In this document: piece after piece, positions 54,011 to 63,977 of the stretch
Position numbering within the stretch: position 1 is the stretch's first letter
How the letters are laid out: the number at the start of each line of letters is the position of its first letter
Translations under genes and position numbers: made by a program
The notes under the pieces: generated by a model
The model's database searches: none
Seen by the model: only the letters and a program-made list of their open reading frames with translations
Told to the model about the DNA's origin: nothing
NCBI RefSeq assembly: GCF_008247605.1
Contig: NZ_CP043420.1
Span: forward strand, 868,001-932,000
Direction of reading: 5' to 3'
Length of the DNA: 64,000 nt
Source: Kushneria phosphatilytica
Lineage (GTDB): Bacteria > Pseudomonadota > Gammaproteobacteria > Pseudomonadales > Halomonadaceae

Positions 54011-55357
54011 TCAGGGACAGCCATGCCTGGAGGGGGTGTGGGGAGTCTCGAGCAAAACTGCACAGGTGTCGCGAGAGAGGACCTCATCAAACCCTTCCCG
54101 AGCGTCGCTGCTGCCCTGGAAGTACAGGGTGCGTTCGATATGTTCGACTGCACGCATGGCTCCTCCAGCCGAAGCGATCTCCTCGCTGAGGGTCAATGCT
54201 TGTCGACGATAGTTCGGCGCCGTCAGCAGGTGTTCCAGTGCCGAAGTCAGGCGGGCGACGGTCAGGTTTTGAGGCTTGAGCTGCAACCCCAGCTCATGGT
54301 GTACAAGACGTGCGGCAACACCTGGTTGATCGTAAGCCAGTGGAATGGCCAGTATTGGCACAGCGGCGCTCAGTGCATCCAATACCGTATTGAGGCCGCC
54401 GTGACTGATGCAGACATCACAGTGAGCAAGCAGATCCCGTTGTGGGATATGGGCCACGACTCGGGTGGCATCGACCGTGGCGGCCTGGTGAGGTGTCAGG
54501 CAGCCGCAGTGTGAAATGATCAATTGCACATCAAGACGGCGACAGGCTCGCGCCAGCAACCTGAAAATATCCAGGCGGTGGCCTTGCAATGTCCCCAGTG
54601 AGGCATAGATCAGCGGTCGTGCAGGGTCAATGGAAGCATCAAGTACGGGCGAAGATATCTCATCCATGGAAGAGCGAAGCGGGCCGACGGGCACCAGATG
54701 AGCGCTTTGTGACGTTCGGGGGAAGTCCAGGCCCGGTACGGTCTGGGTAATGCACTGCAGTTGGGAAATACAGTCATGCAGTTCGAAACGCGGGGGCAAT
54801 CCCCACTGTCTGGCCCAGTGAGCGATGGCACGATTATGACGTCGCATCAGCCAGCGTGAGATGTTCTCGGCGACGCGGTTATGCTCCTCGCCCCTGGCAG
54901 TAGGATCATGGCGCCAGCCAAGCCAGGGAGGGGGAATGCCGGTATCACGGTCGATGGGAAGCGCCGAGGCAATCGAGACCAGCGGCAGTTGCAGATGCGC
55001 GGCGACCAGTCCTGCCCCGGCCTCCATCTGATCGCCCAGCACGATATCCACATTGCGCTCCCTGAGTAGTCCGGGTGCTTGCTGACAGAGTCTGTCGGTG
55101 CGTTCTGTCAGATCGCCAACCGTTTGGATCAGAGCTGGGGTCAAGCGCCTTTTCAGGCCGGCAATAGGCCGTCCGGCAAGTGCGGGGGAGGCCTCGAGCA
55201 GGCACACCTCAATGTTCGGATGCTGCAGGCGAAGTGTTGCACCTATGGGCAGTATGAACGTTACGACATGCCCGCGGGCAACCAGTTGCTCTGCCAGGCT
55301 CTCGAATACCCGCAGGTGACTGGCGTATGGCGGGCAGATCAGCGCGAGATGAGACAT
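54011..55357 (-). CDS. crtX: CrtX-like glycosyltransferase
   Basis: A 448-residue UGT-type GT-B enzyme. The N-terminal MSHLALICPPYASHLRVFESLAEQLVARGHVVTFI is very like zeaxanthin glucosyltransferase CrtX. The donor-binding region has IYASLGTLQGHR, VVAHIPQRDLLAHCDVCISHGGLNTVLDALS and PLAYDQPGVAARLVHHELG, including the H-GG-N signature. CrtX adds glucose to zeaxanthin, but no crtE, Y, I, B or Z gene lies in the window, so another acceptor (a sterol-like lipid, macrolide or other carotenoid) is possible. The start at 55357 has GGAAAA upstream. It separates the two xylose units. Confidence 0.75.
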   Translation of the reverse strand: MSHLALICPPYASHLRVFESLAEQLVARGHVVTFILPIGATLRLQHPNIEVCLLEASPALAGRPIAGLKRRLTPALIQTVGDLTERTDRLCQQAPGLLRERNVDIVLGDQMEAGAGLVAAHLQLPLVSIASALPIDRDTGIPPPWLGWRHDPTARGEEHNRVAENISRWLMRRHNRAIAHWARQWGLPPRFELHDCISQLQCITQTVPGLDFPRTSQSAHLVPVGPLRSSMDEISSPVLDASIDPARPLIYASLGTLQGHRLDIFRLLARACRRLDVQLIISHCGCLTPHQAATVDATRVVAHIPQRDLLAHCDVCISHGGLNTVLDALSAAVPILAIPLAYDQPGVAARLVHHELGLQLKPQNLTVARLTSALEHLLTAPNYRRQALTLSEEIASAGGAMRAVEHIERTLYFQGSSDAREGFDEVLSRDTCAVLLETPHTPSRHGCP

Positions 55358-55528
55358 GGTATTTTCCGTAACAGTGCAGAATCCGAGCCTGGCAGGGGCT
55401 CGATCCGAACGCCCACCCAACTGCCACGACAGGTCAGAGCAGGGCACCGCCGGGCTGATGGAATGGGCCTTGGCCCGATCCCGGCCCGCTGATGCCGCTT
55501 ATGAGCAGGTCATTTCGAGCATGCCAAC

Positions 55529-56071
55529 ATGAGCAGAAGGATTACTGTACAGCGTATCGCGGGTATTGCGACCGTGCCTGTCATTCAGCTGCTCTGGCTG
55601 CGTCTGATGGGACGCAGTTACTTCTGTCCGTGTGGAGAAATCCACCTCTGGCAGGGACAACTGGATCCGGCGCGAAATGCCCAGCAGTTTGCCGACTGGT
55701 ATTCGCTGCTGCATGTGATCTTCGGTATGGGGGTGTACACACTCCTGACTTTGATGCGCCCTGGCTGGCGGCTGTATGAGCGGGCCATGATGGCACTGCT
55801 CAGTAGTGCCATCTGGGAGATAATGGAGAATGCGCCCTGGATTATCGAAGTTATCAATCGCTCATCTCAGGGGCCCCATTATAGTGGTGACAGCATTCTC
55901 AATTCACTGGAGGATACCCTGTTTGCCATGATCGGCTTCCTGCTTGGCTGGCGTTTGCCGAAATGGAGTCTGCTGCCACTGGCCGCAGCGCTGGAAATCA
56001 GCGTATCGCTGGCAATTCACGATGGGCTGATTCTCGGCACACTGCGGCTGATGGGAGGCAATGTTGACTGA
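55529..56071 (+). CDS. UPF0314 (DUF2585) membrane protein
   Basis: A 180-residue inner-membrane protein with about five helices. The UPF0314 hallmarks are GEIHLWQGQLDPARNAQQFADWYSLLHVIFGMG, WEIMENAPWIIE and GDSILNSLEDTLFAMIGFLLGWRLP. The function is unknown. There is no clear ribosome site. It is the only plus-strand gene in this section, divergent from the CrtX-like gene and tail-to-tail with the SDR gene (3 bp apart). Confidence 0.8.
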   Translation: MSRRITVQRIAGIATVPVIQLLWLRLMGRSYFCPCGEIHLWQGQLDPARNAQQFADWYSLLHVIFGMGVYTLLTLMRPGWRLYERAMMALLSSAIWEIMENAPWIIEVINRSSQGPHYSGDSILNSLEDTLFAMIGFLLGWRLPKWSLLPLAAALEISVSLAIHDGLILGTLRLMGGNVD

Positions 56072-56074
56072 AAC

Positions 56075-56845
56075 TCAGCACCAACCGCCGTCGATAACGT
56101 ACTCCTGGGCGCTGCACTGTGCGCTGTCATCGGCGGCCAGAAAGAGCACCGTAGGGGCAACATGTTCCGGTGTCAGCTCGGTCTTCAGACACTGATGCGC
56201 AAGGATGTTGTCGAGATCCTCAGGTGAAATCCACAGCTCCTTCTGACGCTCGGTCATGATACAACCCGGAATAACGGTATTGACCCTGATGCCGGAGGCG
56301 CCCAGATCTCGCGCCATGGTGCGCGTCAGGCCGTGCACGGCAGCCTTGGCGGTGGTATAGCCCGGCATGTTGCCCTGGGCGAGCTTCCAGCTGATCGAAC
56401 CGAAGTTGATGATCGAGCCTCCACCCAGTCGTTCCATCTGCGGCGCGACGGCCTGAATGGCGAAGAACTGCGGACGCAGATTGATGGCCATGCGCTCGTC
56501 CCAGTATTCCGGCGTCACCTCCCGCCAGTCGTGACGATCGTCACGTGCTGCATTGTTGACCAGTACACCGATCGGGCCGTGTTCCTGTTCCACCCGCGCG
56601 ATGACCTCCTGCAGGGCCTTGATATCGCGAATATCGCAGGGCTCGAAATGCGGCGCGTTGCCGGTTTCGCGCTCCAGATCGTTGACCAGCTGTCGGCTGG
56701 GCTCTTCGGCGATATCGATAAAGACCACGCGAGCCCCCTGCTGGCAGAAGGCGCGAGTGAGGGCCGCACCGATGCCGCTACCGCCCCCGGTGATGAAAAC
56801 GGTTTTATTGCTCAGACTGGGATAGCGCGCATTTTCAGAAGCCAT
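56075..56845 (-). CDS. xylB: XylB-like SDR aldose dehydrogenase (D-xylose 1-dehydrogenase)
   Basis: A 256-residue classical SDR. The cofactor loop is TGGGSGIGAAL; NNAARDDRH follows, and the catalytic Ser-Tyr-Lys lie in NFGSISWKL...YTTAKAAVHG. Its sequence pattern (YPSL start, DDRH, YWDERM, NFGSISW, CLK near the end, YVIDGGW) closely follows Caulobacter XylB, which oxidises D-xylose to xylonolactone with NAD. The start at 56845 has AAGGA 7 bases upstream and matches the XylB N-terminus; an ATG at 56863 is possible. It is the last gene of the xylD unit. Confidence 0.85.
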   Translation of the reverse strand: MASENARYPSLSNKTVFITGGGSGIGAALTRAFCQQGARVVFIDIAEEPSRQLVNDLERETGNAPHFEPCDIRDIKALQEVIARVEQEHGPIGVLVNNAARDDRHDWREVTPEYWDERMAINLRPQFFAIQAVAPQMERLGGGSIINFGSISWKLAQGNMPGYTTAKAAVHGLTRTMARDLGASGIRVNTVIPGCIMTERQKELWISPEDLDNILAHQCLKTELTPEHVAPTVLFLAADDSAQCSAQEYVIDGGWC

Positions 56846-56940
56846 GATGTTGTCCTTGTCCATGAGAATTGAGGTAAGCAGAGCGCACTGTCTCTGCCCG
56901 GGTCGTAACGAAAGTCCGAGGTTGATCAGGTTCGGACGAG

Positions 56941-57870
56941 CTATTCATCAAAGGGCGCAACCACGATACGCTCGGCAAGCATGAAAGCATCTGCCACATG
57001 ACGGAAAGGACGCACATCGACCTCACTTTGTCCCGCATCGATCAGCTCGGCGAAGCGCCGATAGAGTCCTGCATACTCGACATCTTCGCCGTCAATCAGT
57101 ATCTCGCCATCAATACTCAGCCGGCTGCCCCCTTCCTCGAGCAATAGCGTGCCTCTTTCGGTTTCCACGGTGATCTGCCAGGTCTGTGGGCCAGTCTGCC
57201 GCCAGTCAAAATCGGCATGAATGGGCGTTTCACCGGCATCGGTGAAATCCAGTTCGGCCGCGATGGGGGCCTGGCAGTTCTCCGGTACCTCCAGCCGGGC
57301 GCGTTCAAGAAAGAACTCGTTCGGCAGGATGCGGGTCATGATCGACAGGGCATTGATGCCGGGATCGAAAACCCCCAGTCCACCAGGCTGCCAGACCCAT
57401 TGTTGGCCGGGATGCCAGGTGCGTACATCTTCGCGCCACTGTACGTCGACATGGCGTATGGCGGCACTGCCAAGCCATTCCCGTGCGCGTTCCACCGCGG
57501 CAGCTTCACGGGCATGCCAGCTGGCAAAAAGGGTAACGCCAGTCTGTCGGGCCCGCTCAGCCAGGTCTTCGACCTCGCTGAGTGTCACTCCGGGAGGTTT
57601 CTCCAGAAAGACGTGTCGGCCGGCATTGATCGCCGCACAGGCTTGTCGATAGCGAACCTGGGGAGGCGTGCACAGCGAGACGGCATCAAGCTCGGGCGCC
57701 CCCTCCAGCATGGCATCAAGCGTGTCGAAACTCCTGATGCCATTAATATTGGCGTTACGGCTGGCACTGGCGATCAGTTCGAAACGCTCATTACGTTCAA
57801 GCGCCGGGAGATGCTGATCACGGGCGATCTTGCCTACGCCGGTAATGCCGATACGTATGGGAGAACTCAT
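56941..57870 (-). CDS. gal: Gfo/Idh-family aldose 1-dehydrogenase (L-arabinose / D-galactose type)
   Basis: A 309-residue NAD(P)-dependent dehydrogenase. The Rossmann part begins IRIGITGVGKIARDQHLPAL; LCTPPQVRY and the catalytic EKPPG follow, then WREDVRTWHPGQQWVWQPGGLGVFDPGINALSI, the signature of Pseudomonas D-galactose dehydrogenase and Azospirillum L-arabinose dehydrogenase. It would make the lactone of a sugar that XylB does not use well. AAGGA precedes the ATG at 57870. It lies between xylD and xylB, in the same orientation. Confidence 0.85.
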   Translation of the reverse strand: MSSPIRIGITGVGKIARDQHLPALERNERFELIASASRNANINGIRSFDTLDAMLEGAPELDAVSLCTPPQVRYRQACAAINAGRHVFLEKPPGVTLSEVEDLAERARQTGVTLFASWHAREAAAVERAREWLGSAAIRHVDVQWREDVRTWHPGQQWVWQPGGLGVFDPGINALSIMTRILPNEFFLERARLEVPENCQAPIAAELDFTDAGETPIHADFDWRQTGPQTWQITVETERGTLLLEEGGSRLSIDGEILIDGEDVEYAGLYRRFAELIDAGQSEVDVRPFRHVADAFMLAERIVVAPFDE

Positions 57871-57978
57871 CAATCGATCCTTGTCCGGATTGAACACTAC
57901 GCGAAAGCGTAGCGAACCTCAGGCGACATGCTACCGCTCAATCCGGCGCTTCCGGAGGCAGGACATGTCGGTGTTGGG

Positions 57979-59769
57979 TCAGTGATTATCGCGCGCCTCG
58001 CCATGAGTCTCGATGATACGAATAAATTCCGTTGCCGGTTCCATGCAGGCGCCCTGACCGTGCTGGCCGACCGTACGGCGATGGAGCTCCTGCCAGGGGC
58101 TCTGACTGGGCGCAATGGCGGGCGTCCACTGGCTGCGGCGAAGGGCGAGTACCTCGTCGCTGATCAGCACATCGACGCGATACTCGCTGAGATCGACTCG
58201 GACCCGGTCACCGGTCTCCAGTAGGGCCAGATTGCCTCCCCTGGCGGCTTCAGGTGACACATTGAGAATCGAGGGGCTGGCCGAAGTGCCACTTTGGCGT
58301 CCATCTCCCATGGTGGGCAGAACGGTGATGCCACGTTTGAGGAGTGCGGCCGGTGGCTGCATGTTGACCACCTCGGCGCCGCCCGGGTAGCCGATCGGCC
58401 CGCTATTGCGAATCACCAACAGTGAGTGCTCGTCGATTCCGAGTCCGGGATCATCGATACGAGCGTGATAATCCTCGGGTCCTTCGAATACCACGGCGTT
58501 ACAGGTGAATACGCCTGGTTGTTCGGGATCACAAAGAAAGCGTGCCCGAAATTCCGTGTCGATGACACTGGTCTTCATGATGGCGCTGTCGAACAGGTTA
58601 CCGCTGAGCACCACATAACCGGCAGATTCCCGCAATGGCTCGCTGTAAGAGCGAATCACATCATGATCAGGCTCGCTGACGTTAGCCAGATTCTCGCCCA
58701 GAGTCCGACCGGTGACCGTTCGGGCCTGCGGCTTGAGTACGCCTGCACTCAGCAATTCACGCAGTACTCCGGGTACGCCGCCGGCTCGGTAGAAGGCTTC
58801 CCCCAGATAACGACCGGCCGGCTGACAGTCGACCAGCAAGGGGATATGACGGCCCAGCCGATGCCAGTCATCAAGCGTGTGATCCACACCCATATGACGG
58901 GCGATGGCGATCATGTGAATAGGGCAATTCGATGAGCCGCCCAGCGCCGAGGCGGCAATCACGGCATTCTCGAAGGCTTCACGAGTCATGATATCCGAGG
59001 GGCGCAGGTTTTCATGCACCATCTCAACGATACGCTTGCCGGTCGCATGGGCCATCCAGCCTCGTTCGCGGTAGGGGGCAGGAATGGCGGCACAGCCCGG
59101 CAGCGACATGCCGATCACTTCTGCCAGCGCGTTCATCGACAGCGCTGTGCCCATGGTATTGCAGTGGCCGATCGAGGGAGACGATGAGGCGACCATCTGC
59201 ATGAACTCCCGATAATCGATCTCGCCGGCCGCATGGCGCTTGCGGGCCTCCCAGATGGTTGTGCCGGAACCGGCCAGCTGACCCTGCCACCAGCCGTTGA
59301 GCATGGGGCCGCCCGAGAGCACGATGGCCGGGATATTGACCGTGGCCGCTGCCATCAGACAGGCCGGTGTGGTCTTGTCACAGCCGGTCAGCAGGACCAC
59401 GCCATCGAGTGGATAACCGTGCAGGATCTCGACCAGCCCGAGATAGGCGAGATTGCGATCCAGCGCGGCGGTTGGTCGCCGTCCCTGTTCGGCCAGCGGA
59501 TGCACCGGGAATTCCATGGGAATGCCGCCAGCGTCGCGAATACCCTCTCGTACGCGCCTGGCCAGTTCCAGATGGTGGCGATTGCAGGGCACAAGATCGC
59601 TGCCGGTCTGAGCGATGCCGATAACTGGCTTGCCGGACTGCAGTTCTTCCAGGGTGATCCCACTGTTCATGTAGCGCTCGACGTAAAGTGCTGTCATGCC
59701 CGGGTTATCGGGATTGTCGAACCAGCGACGAGAGCGCAGGAAGGCCGATGTATTGGAAGGATCCGTCAT
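57979..59769 (-). CDS. xylD: XylD-like sugar-acid dehydratase (IlvD/Edd family)
   Basis: A 596-residue iron-sulfur dehydratase, nearly the length of Caulobacter XylD (595). It makes 2-keto-3-deoxyxylonate from xylonate, and perhaps from arabonate. The three cluster cysteines are C62, C130 and C203 (SDLVPCNR; TGCDKTTPAC; GHCNTMG); QTGSD, PAPYRERGWMA and DGRQSGTSASPSILN are also conserved. It is the first gene of the unit xylD-gal-xylB and carries the tandem operator upstream. Confidence 0.9.
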   Translation of the reverse strand: MTDPSNTSAFLRSRRWFDNPDNPGMTALYVERYMNSGITLEELQSGKPVIGIAQTGSDLVPCNRHHLELARRVREGIRDAGGIPMEFPVHPLAEQGRRPTAALDRNLAYLGLVEILHGYPLDGVVLLTGCDKTTPACLMAAATVNIPAIVLSGGPMLNGWWQGQLAGSGTTIWEARKRHAAGEIDYREFMQMVASSSPSIGHCNTMGTALSMNALAEVIGMSLPGCAAIPAPYRERGWMAHATGKRIVEMVHENLRPSDIMTREAFENAVIAASALGGSSNCPIHMIAIARHMGVDHTLDDWHRLGRHIPLLVDCQPAGRYLGEAFYRAGGVPGVLRELLSAGVLKPQARTVTGRTLGENLANVSEPDHDVIRSYSEPLRESAGYVVLSGNLFDSAIMKTSVIDTEFRARFLCDPEQPGVFTCNAVVFEGPEDYHARIDDPGLGIDEHSLLVIRNSGPIGYPGGAEVVNMQPPAALLKRGITVLPTMGDGRQSGTSASPSILNVSPEAARGGNLALLETGDRVRVDLSEYRVDVLISDEVLALRRSQWTPAIAPSQSPWQELHRRTVGQHGQGACMEPATEFIRIIETHGEARDNH

Positions 59770-59819
59770 GTGGGAGGGTGATCCGGTTACGGGATTACCA
59801 GGCTGGAGTCATTTTTTGA

Positions 59820-59850
59820 ATGTCTGACATAATCGGCTGGTGTTCAACAT
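59820..59850. promoter_or_regulatory. Tandem palindromic operator upstream of xylD
   Basis: ATGTCTGACAT (59820-59830) and GTGTTCAACAT (59840-59850) have centres 20 bp apart, as in the site before the sugar porter gene. The first palindrome begins 51 bp from the xylD start. The flank CCTTGGTGG on the right also matches that of the other copy (CTTTGGTGG). Confidence 0.8.
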
Positions 59851-59863
59851 GGACCTTGGTGGT

Positions 59864-59887
59864 ATACGCCAGCCCGGGCTGGCGTAT
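59864..59887 (-). terminator. 24-bp perfect palindrome after the sugar ABC transporter genes
   Basis: ATACGCCAGCCC is followed directly by its exact reverse complement, 8 bases past the ATPase stop codon. It should fold as a strong hairpin and separate the transporter unit from the xylD promoter. No T-run follows; a protein-binding role is possible. Confidence 0.55.
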
Positions 59888-59894
59888 GGAAGGC

Positions 59895-60682
<788 letters not shown>

Positions 60683-60686
<4 letters not shown>

Positions 60687-61717
60687 GTTTTTCCCCTTGC
60701 CCGCAGGCGACTGAGGTGCACGTTCATGATCATGGTGATCACGATGGCCAGACCGAGGATCATGTCGAAGGTGTAGGCGCTGACCCCGGAGATGGTGAAG
60801 CCATCCTTGAGAATGGCCAGTACCAGGGCGCCCAGTAGCGCACCAATGACCGTTCCCGAGCCGCCGGAGAGCAGCGTGCCCCCGATGACAGCCGAGGCAA
60901 TGGCCATGAACATGATTTCGGTGCCCCCCGAAAGAGGGTCTATGGAACCGATACGGAAGGCATCAAGGATGCCGGCCAGGCCGCCCAGCATGCTGCACAG
61001 CATGAAGTTGCCGATCTTGATTCGCCCGGTACGAATACCGATCTGTGAGGCGCCCAGCGGGTTACCACCCGTGGCGATGGTGTGCAGCCCCCAGCGGGTG
61101 CGAAACAAAATGAACTGAAAGATCAGCGCTATGGCTGCCATCCAGATCAGCGCCCCGAAAACGTTACCGCCCAGAACAGCCGTCCAGAAATCACCTGCCT
61201 CGGGCTGTACCGGGAACCCCCCGGAGATGGTCAGTGTCAGGCCCTGGATAAAGAACAGCATGCCCAGTGTCGTCACGAAGGAGGAGACGCCCAGGCCGAT
61301 AGTGATCAGCCCGTTGATCAGCCCGATCAGCGCTGCAACTACCAGTCCCAGCACGATGGCAATGCCCAGTGGCAGTCCCGCCTGCTGGGCGAAGTACATG
61401 ACGAAGGGGGTGAGGGCATAGACCTGACCCACCGATAGGTCCAGCTCACCGCAGATCAGTACCATGACTTCGCCGGCGGCGATGATGGCGACCGCCGTTG
61501 CGAACTGCGAAAGCACTCCAATGTTGTTGATGGTCAAAAAGGCCGGAGACGTCGCCTGGAAGTAGATGACCAGTACAATGGCTGCCAGCAGGATGCTGGC
61601 TTCACGCCACTGTGCCATTTTACGGCCTACCCCGGAGAAGCCACCGACCTTGCCTTTTGTGGCTGCCGGCCCCTGGGTGGACCGGCTGTCTGCATTCTGG
61701 TGATCGGATGTCGTCAT
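60683..61717 (-). CDS. Sugar ABC transporter permease (FrcC/RbsC-like)
   Basis: A 344-residue permease with a long cytosolic N-terminus and about ten helices. BPD-type motifs of the RbsC family are AAGEVMVLICGELDLSVGQVYALT, GLINGLITIGLGVSSFVTTLGMLFFIQGL and SQIGIRTGRIKIGNFMLCSMLGGLAGILDAFR. It begins 3 bases after the binding-protein stop, with no good ribosome site, so translation is likely coupled. Confidence 0.9.
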
Positions 61718-61720
61718 GCG

Positions 61721-62827
61721 TTATTCAACCGTAATGGGGCCGGAGCGCTTGACCAGTTGAGGCTGTCGGCTGTTGCCTTCGAACCGGGTTTTGGTATCGA
61801 GATAGGGCTGGACGCTCTCCTGGGTGACGAACTTCAGACCGGTATTGATGTTGGCCGGACCGGTCAGTCCACCCGACAGCTTGAACAGGAAGAGTTCGAG
61901 TACGGTGTAGAACCCCTGCAGATAAGGCTGTTGATCGATAGTGAAGTCCATGGCGCCGGCCTTGATGGCATCCAGAGTGCCAGGCAGCATGTCGAGGCCC
62001 CCGGCCCTGACGCCCTGCTCATGCAGATTGTGCTTTTGCATCAGCTTGCCGACAGCCATGGTGCTACCCGCATCGACAGCAAACATGGCCTTGACGTCCT
62101 TGTGGCCCAGATACCAGGACTCGACCCGGGAAACCTCCTCGTTAACGGTAGGGCCGGTAGCGACTTCACGTAGCTGAATATTTTTGCCGGATTCCTTGAT
62201 GGCCTCTTTGGCACCATCGAGTCGAGGCTGAATATTGAGCTGCCCGGGTGTGGCGATGAAACCGGCAACTTCTCCCCCGTCCACCATGGAGGCGATACGT
62301 GCGCCCAATGCCTTGCCGGCCAGAAACAGATCCTGACCGACATAGGCCAGCCGATGGTTGTCGACATCCGCGTTGTAGGAAATAACCGGTATACCGGCCT
62401 GCAGGGCGCGATCGACAGGGTTGTTGAAGGCATTCGGGTCGACCAGGGCAATGGCCAGCCCGTCAGCCCCGCCGGCAATGGCAGCATTGATCGAATTGAC
62501 CATTTCACTGGCGATCGACTTCTGCGATCCGGTCCACTGATAGGTGCAACCCAACAGGGCACAGGCGTCCTCGATGCCGTACTGGGTGGCGACAAAGAAC
62601 GGATTGGTGGTGACGTGATTGACGAAAACGAACTTCCATTTCGGATGTTCGGGAAAGTTGCCGGCCCCGCCACCGTCTGCTGCCCGAGCCAGTCCCGGCA
62701 TCCCCAGTCCGAGGGCGCCAAGTGACGCCAGTGCCCCGGTGCCTACTGCTCGCCTGAGCAGGGCGCGTCGCGAGGGTTCCATTTCCTTCATGGTTTCTTC
62801 ATCCAGTGATGGGTGCTGCTCTTTCAT
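61721..62827 (-). CDS. Sugar ABC transporter binding protein with a Tat-type signal
   Basis: A 368-residue periplasmic binding protein of the ribose/xylose class (KWKFVFVNHVTTNPFFVATQYGIEDACALLGC; AGIPVISYNADVDNHRLAYVGQDLFLAGKALG; FAVDAGSTMAVGKLM). The leader has a long N-region followed by SRRALLRRAVG and a weakly hydrophobic core to ARA, matching a twin-arginine signal rather than a Sec one; such signals are uncommon for sugar-binding proteins. The ATG at 62827 has GGAG 9 bases upstream; a frame from 62869 is less likely. It is the first of three ABC genes and follows the mutarotase gene by 46 bp. Confidence 0.85.
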   Translation of the reverse strand: MKEQHPSLDEETMKEMEPSRRALLRRAVGTGALASLGALGLGMPGLARAADGGGAGNFPEHPKWKFVFVNHVTTNPFFVATQYGIEDACALLGCTYQWTGSQKSIASEMVNSINAAIAGGADGLAIALVDPNAFNNPVDRALQAGIPVISYNADVDNHRLAYVGQDLFLAGKALGARIASMVDGGEVAGFIATPGQLNIQPRLDGAKEAIKESGKNIQLREVATGPTVNEEVSRVESWYLGHKDVKAMFAVDAGSTMAVGKLMQKHNLHEQGVRAGGLDMLPGTLDAIKAGAMDFTIDQQPYLQGFYTVLELFLFKLSGGLTGPANINTGLKFVTQESVQPYLDTKTRFEGNSRQPQLVKRSGPITVE

Positions 62828-62873
62828 GATGTTGTTCTCCGGTGGGCGTCGCTTTTCAGGGGGTGTCACGACT

Positions 62874-63977
62874 TCAAAGCGGCAGGAACTTGAAAATGGT
62901 GGTCTGGGTATAGGGTTGGCCCGGATTCAGCCGTGTTGAAGGGAAGTCCGGCTGATTGGGTGAATCGGGAAAGTGCTGTGCTTCAAGCGTGAAACCACCC
63001 CAGTGCTGATAGGTCTTGCCGTTCTTGCCCTTGATCTGTTTGAGAAAATTACCGGTATAGAACTGTACGCCCGGTTCGGTGGTATACATTTCCACCTGAC
63101 GGCCGGATTCCGGATCAATGACCCGGGCATCAAGCGCCATGGGCTTACCGGGGTTGTCGAGCACCCAGTTGAGGTCGTAGCCACCCTGGTCGGGTTCGGC
63201 ATAATGCAACTGAGGGTGGTCAGCATGGATGCGTGCCCCGATGGGTGTGAGCTGCCGGAAATCCATCGGGGTGCCCTGTACCGTGGCGATCTCCCCGGTA
63301 GGAATCAGCTGCTCGTTCATCGGCGTATAGTGGGAAGCATTGATCATTGCCAGCTGGTCGAGCACTGTGCCTTTGCCAGCGCCGGCAAGATTGAAATAAG
63401 TATGATTGGTCAGATTGATGACCGTCGGGGCATCGCTGATGGCGGTATAGTGGATACGCAGTTCGTTATCGTTGTTGAGCGTATAGCGTACGGTAACGGT
63501 CAGGTCGCCGGGGAACCCCATCTCGCCATCAGGGGAGAGCGTGCTGAGTTCTACCCCTCGCCAGCCGTTACCCTTGATGGTATGTGCCTTCCAGACATGT
63601 GTGTCGAATCCCTCAGGGCCACCATGGAGGGCATTGGGGCCGTTATTGGCAGGTACCTGATACTGGCTGCCATCGAGGGTGAATCGGCCACCGGCCAGTC
63701 GATTGGCATAGCGGCCGATCAGAGCACCAAAATAGGTATGATTTTTCTGTTGATCATCGAGATAACCCTGCAGCGTATCGTAGCCCAGAGCGATATCATC
63801 GAAGTGCCCATTCTTGTCCGGTACCCGAATGGATTGCACGATACCGCCATAGGTTAGAATGGAAACTTCCATGCCATTATTATTGGTCAGTTGATACCGC
63901 TTTATTTCCTGTCCATTGGGTAGTTTGCCGAAGTTGGAAATGCTGATATCACTTTGATGCTGCATGTCTGATTTCAT
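62874..63977 (-). CDS. galM: Aldose 1-epimerase (mutarotase)
   Basis: A 367-residue mutarotase that interconverts alpha and beta anomers of aldoses, supplying the anomer the dehydrogenases use. Active-site residues lie in GRYANRLAGGRF, NALHGGPEGFD, VINLTNHTYFNL and EAQHFPDSPNQPDFPSTRLNPGQ. It is closer to Acinetobacter Mro than to E. coli GalM, but unlike Mro it has no signal peptide in this frame. The start at 63977 is near the window edge, so an earlier start cannot be excluded. It heads the transporter unit. Confidence 0.85.
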   Translation of the reverse strand: MKSDMQHQSDISISNFGKLPNGQEIKRYQLTNNNGMEVSILTYGGIVQSIRVPDKNGHFDDIALGYDTLQGYLDDQQKNHTYFGALIGRYANRLAGGRFTLDGSQYQVPANNGPNALHGGPEGFDTHVWKAHTIKGNGWRGVELSTLSPDGEMGFPGDLTVTVRYTLNNDNELRIHYTAISDAPTVINLTNHTYFNLAGAGKGTVLDQLAMINASHYTPMNEQLIPTGEIATVQGTPMDFRQLTPIGARIHADHPQLHYAEPDQGGYDLNWVLDNPGKPMALDARVIDPESGRQVEMYTTEPGVQFYTGNFLKQIKGKNGKTYQHWGGFTLEAQHFPDSPNQPDFPSTRLNPGQPYTQTTIFKFLPL

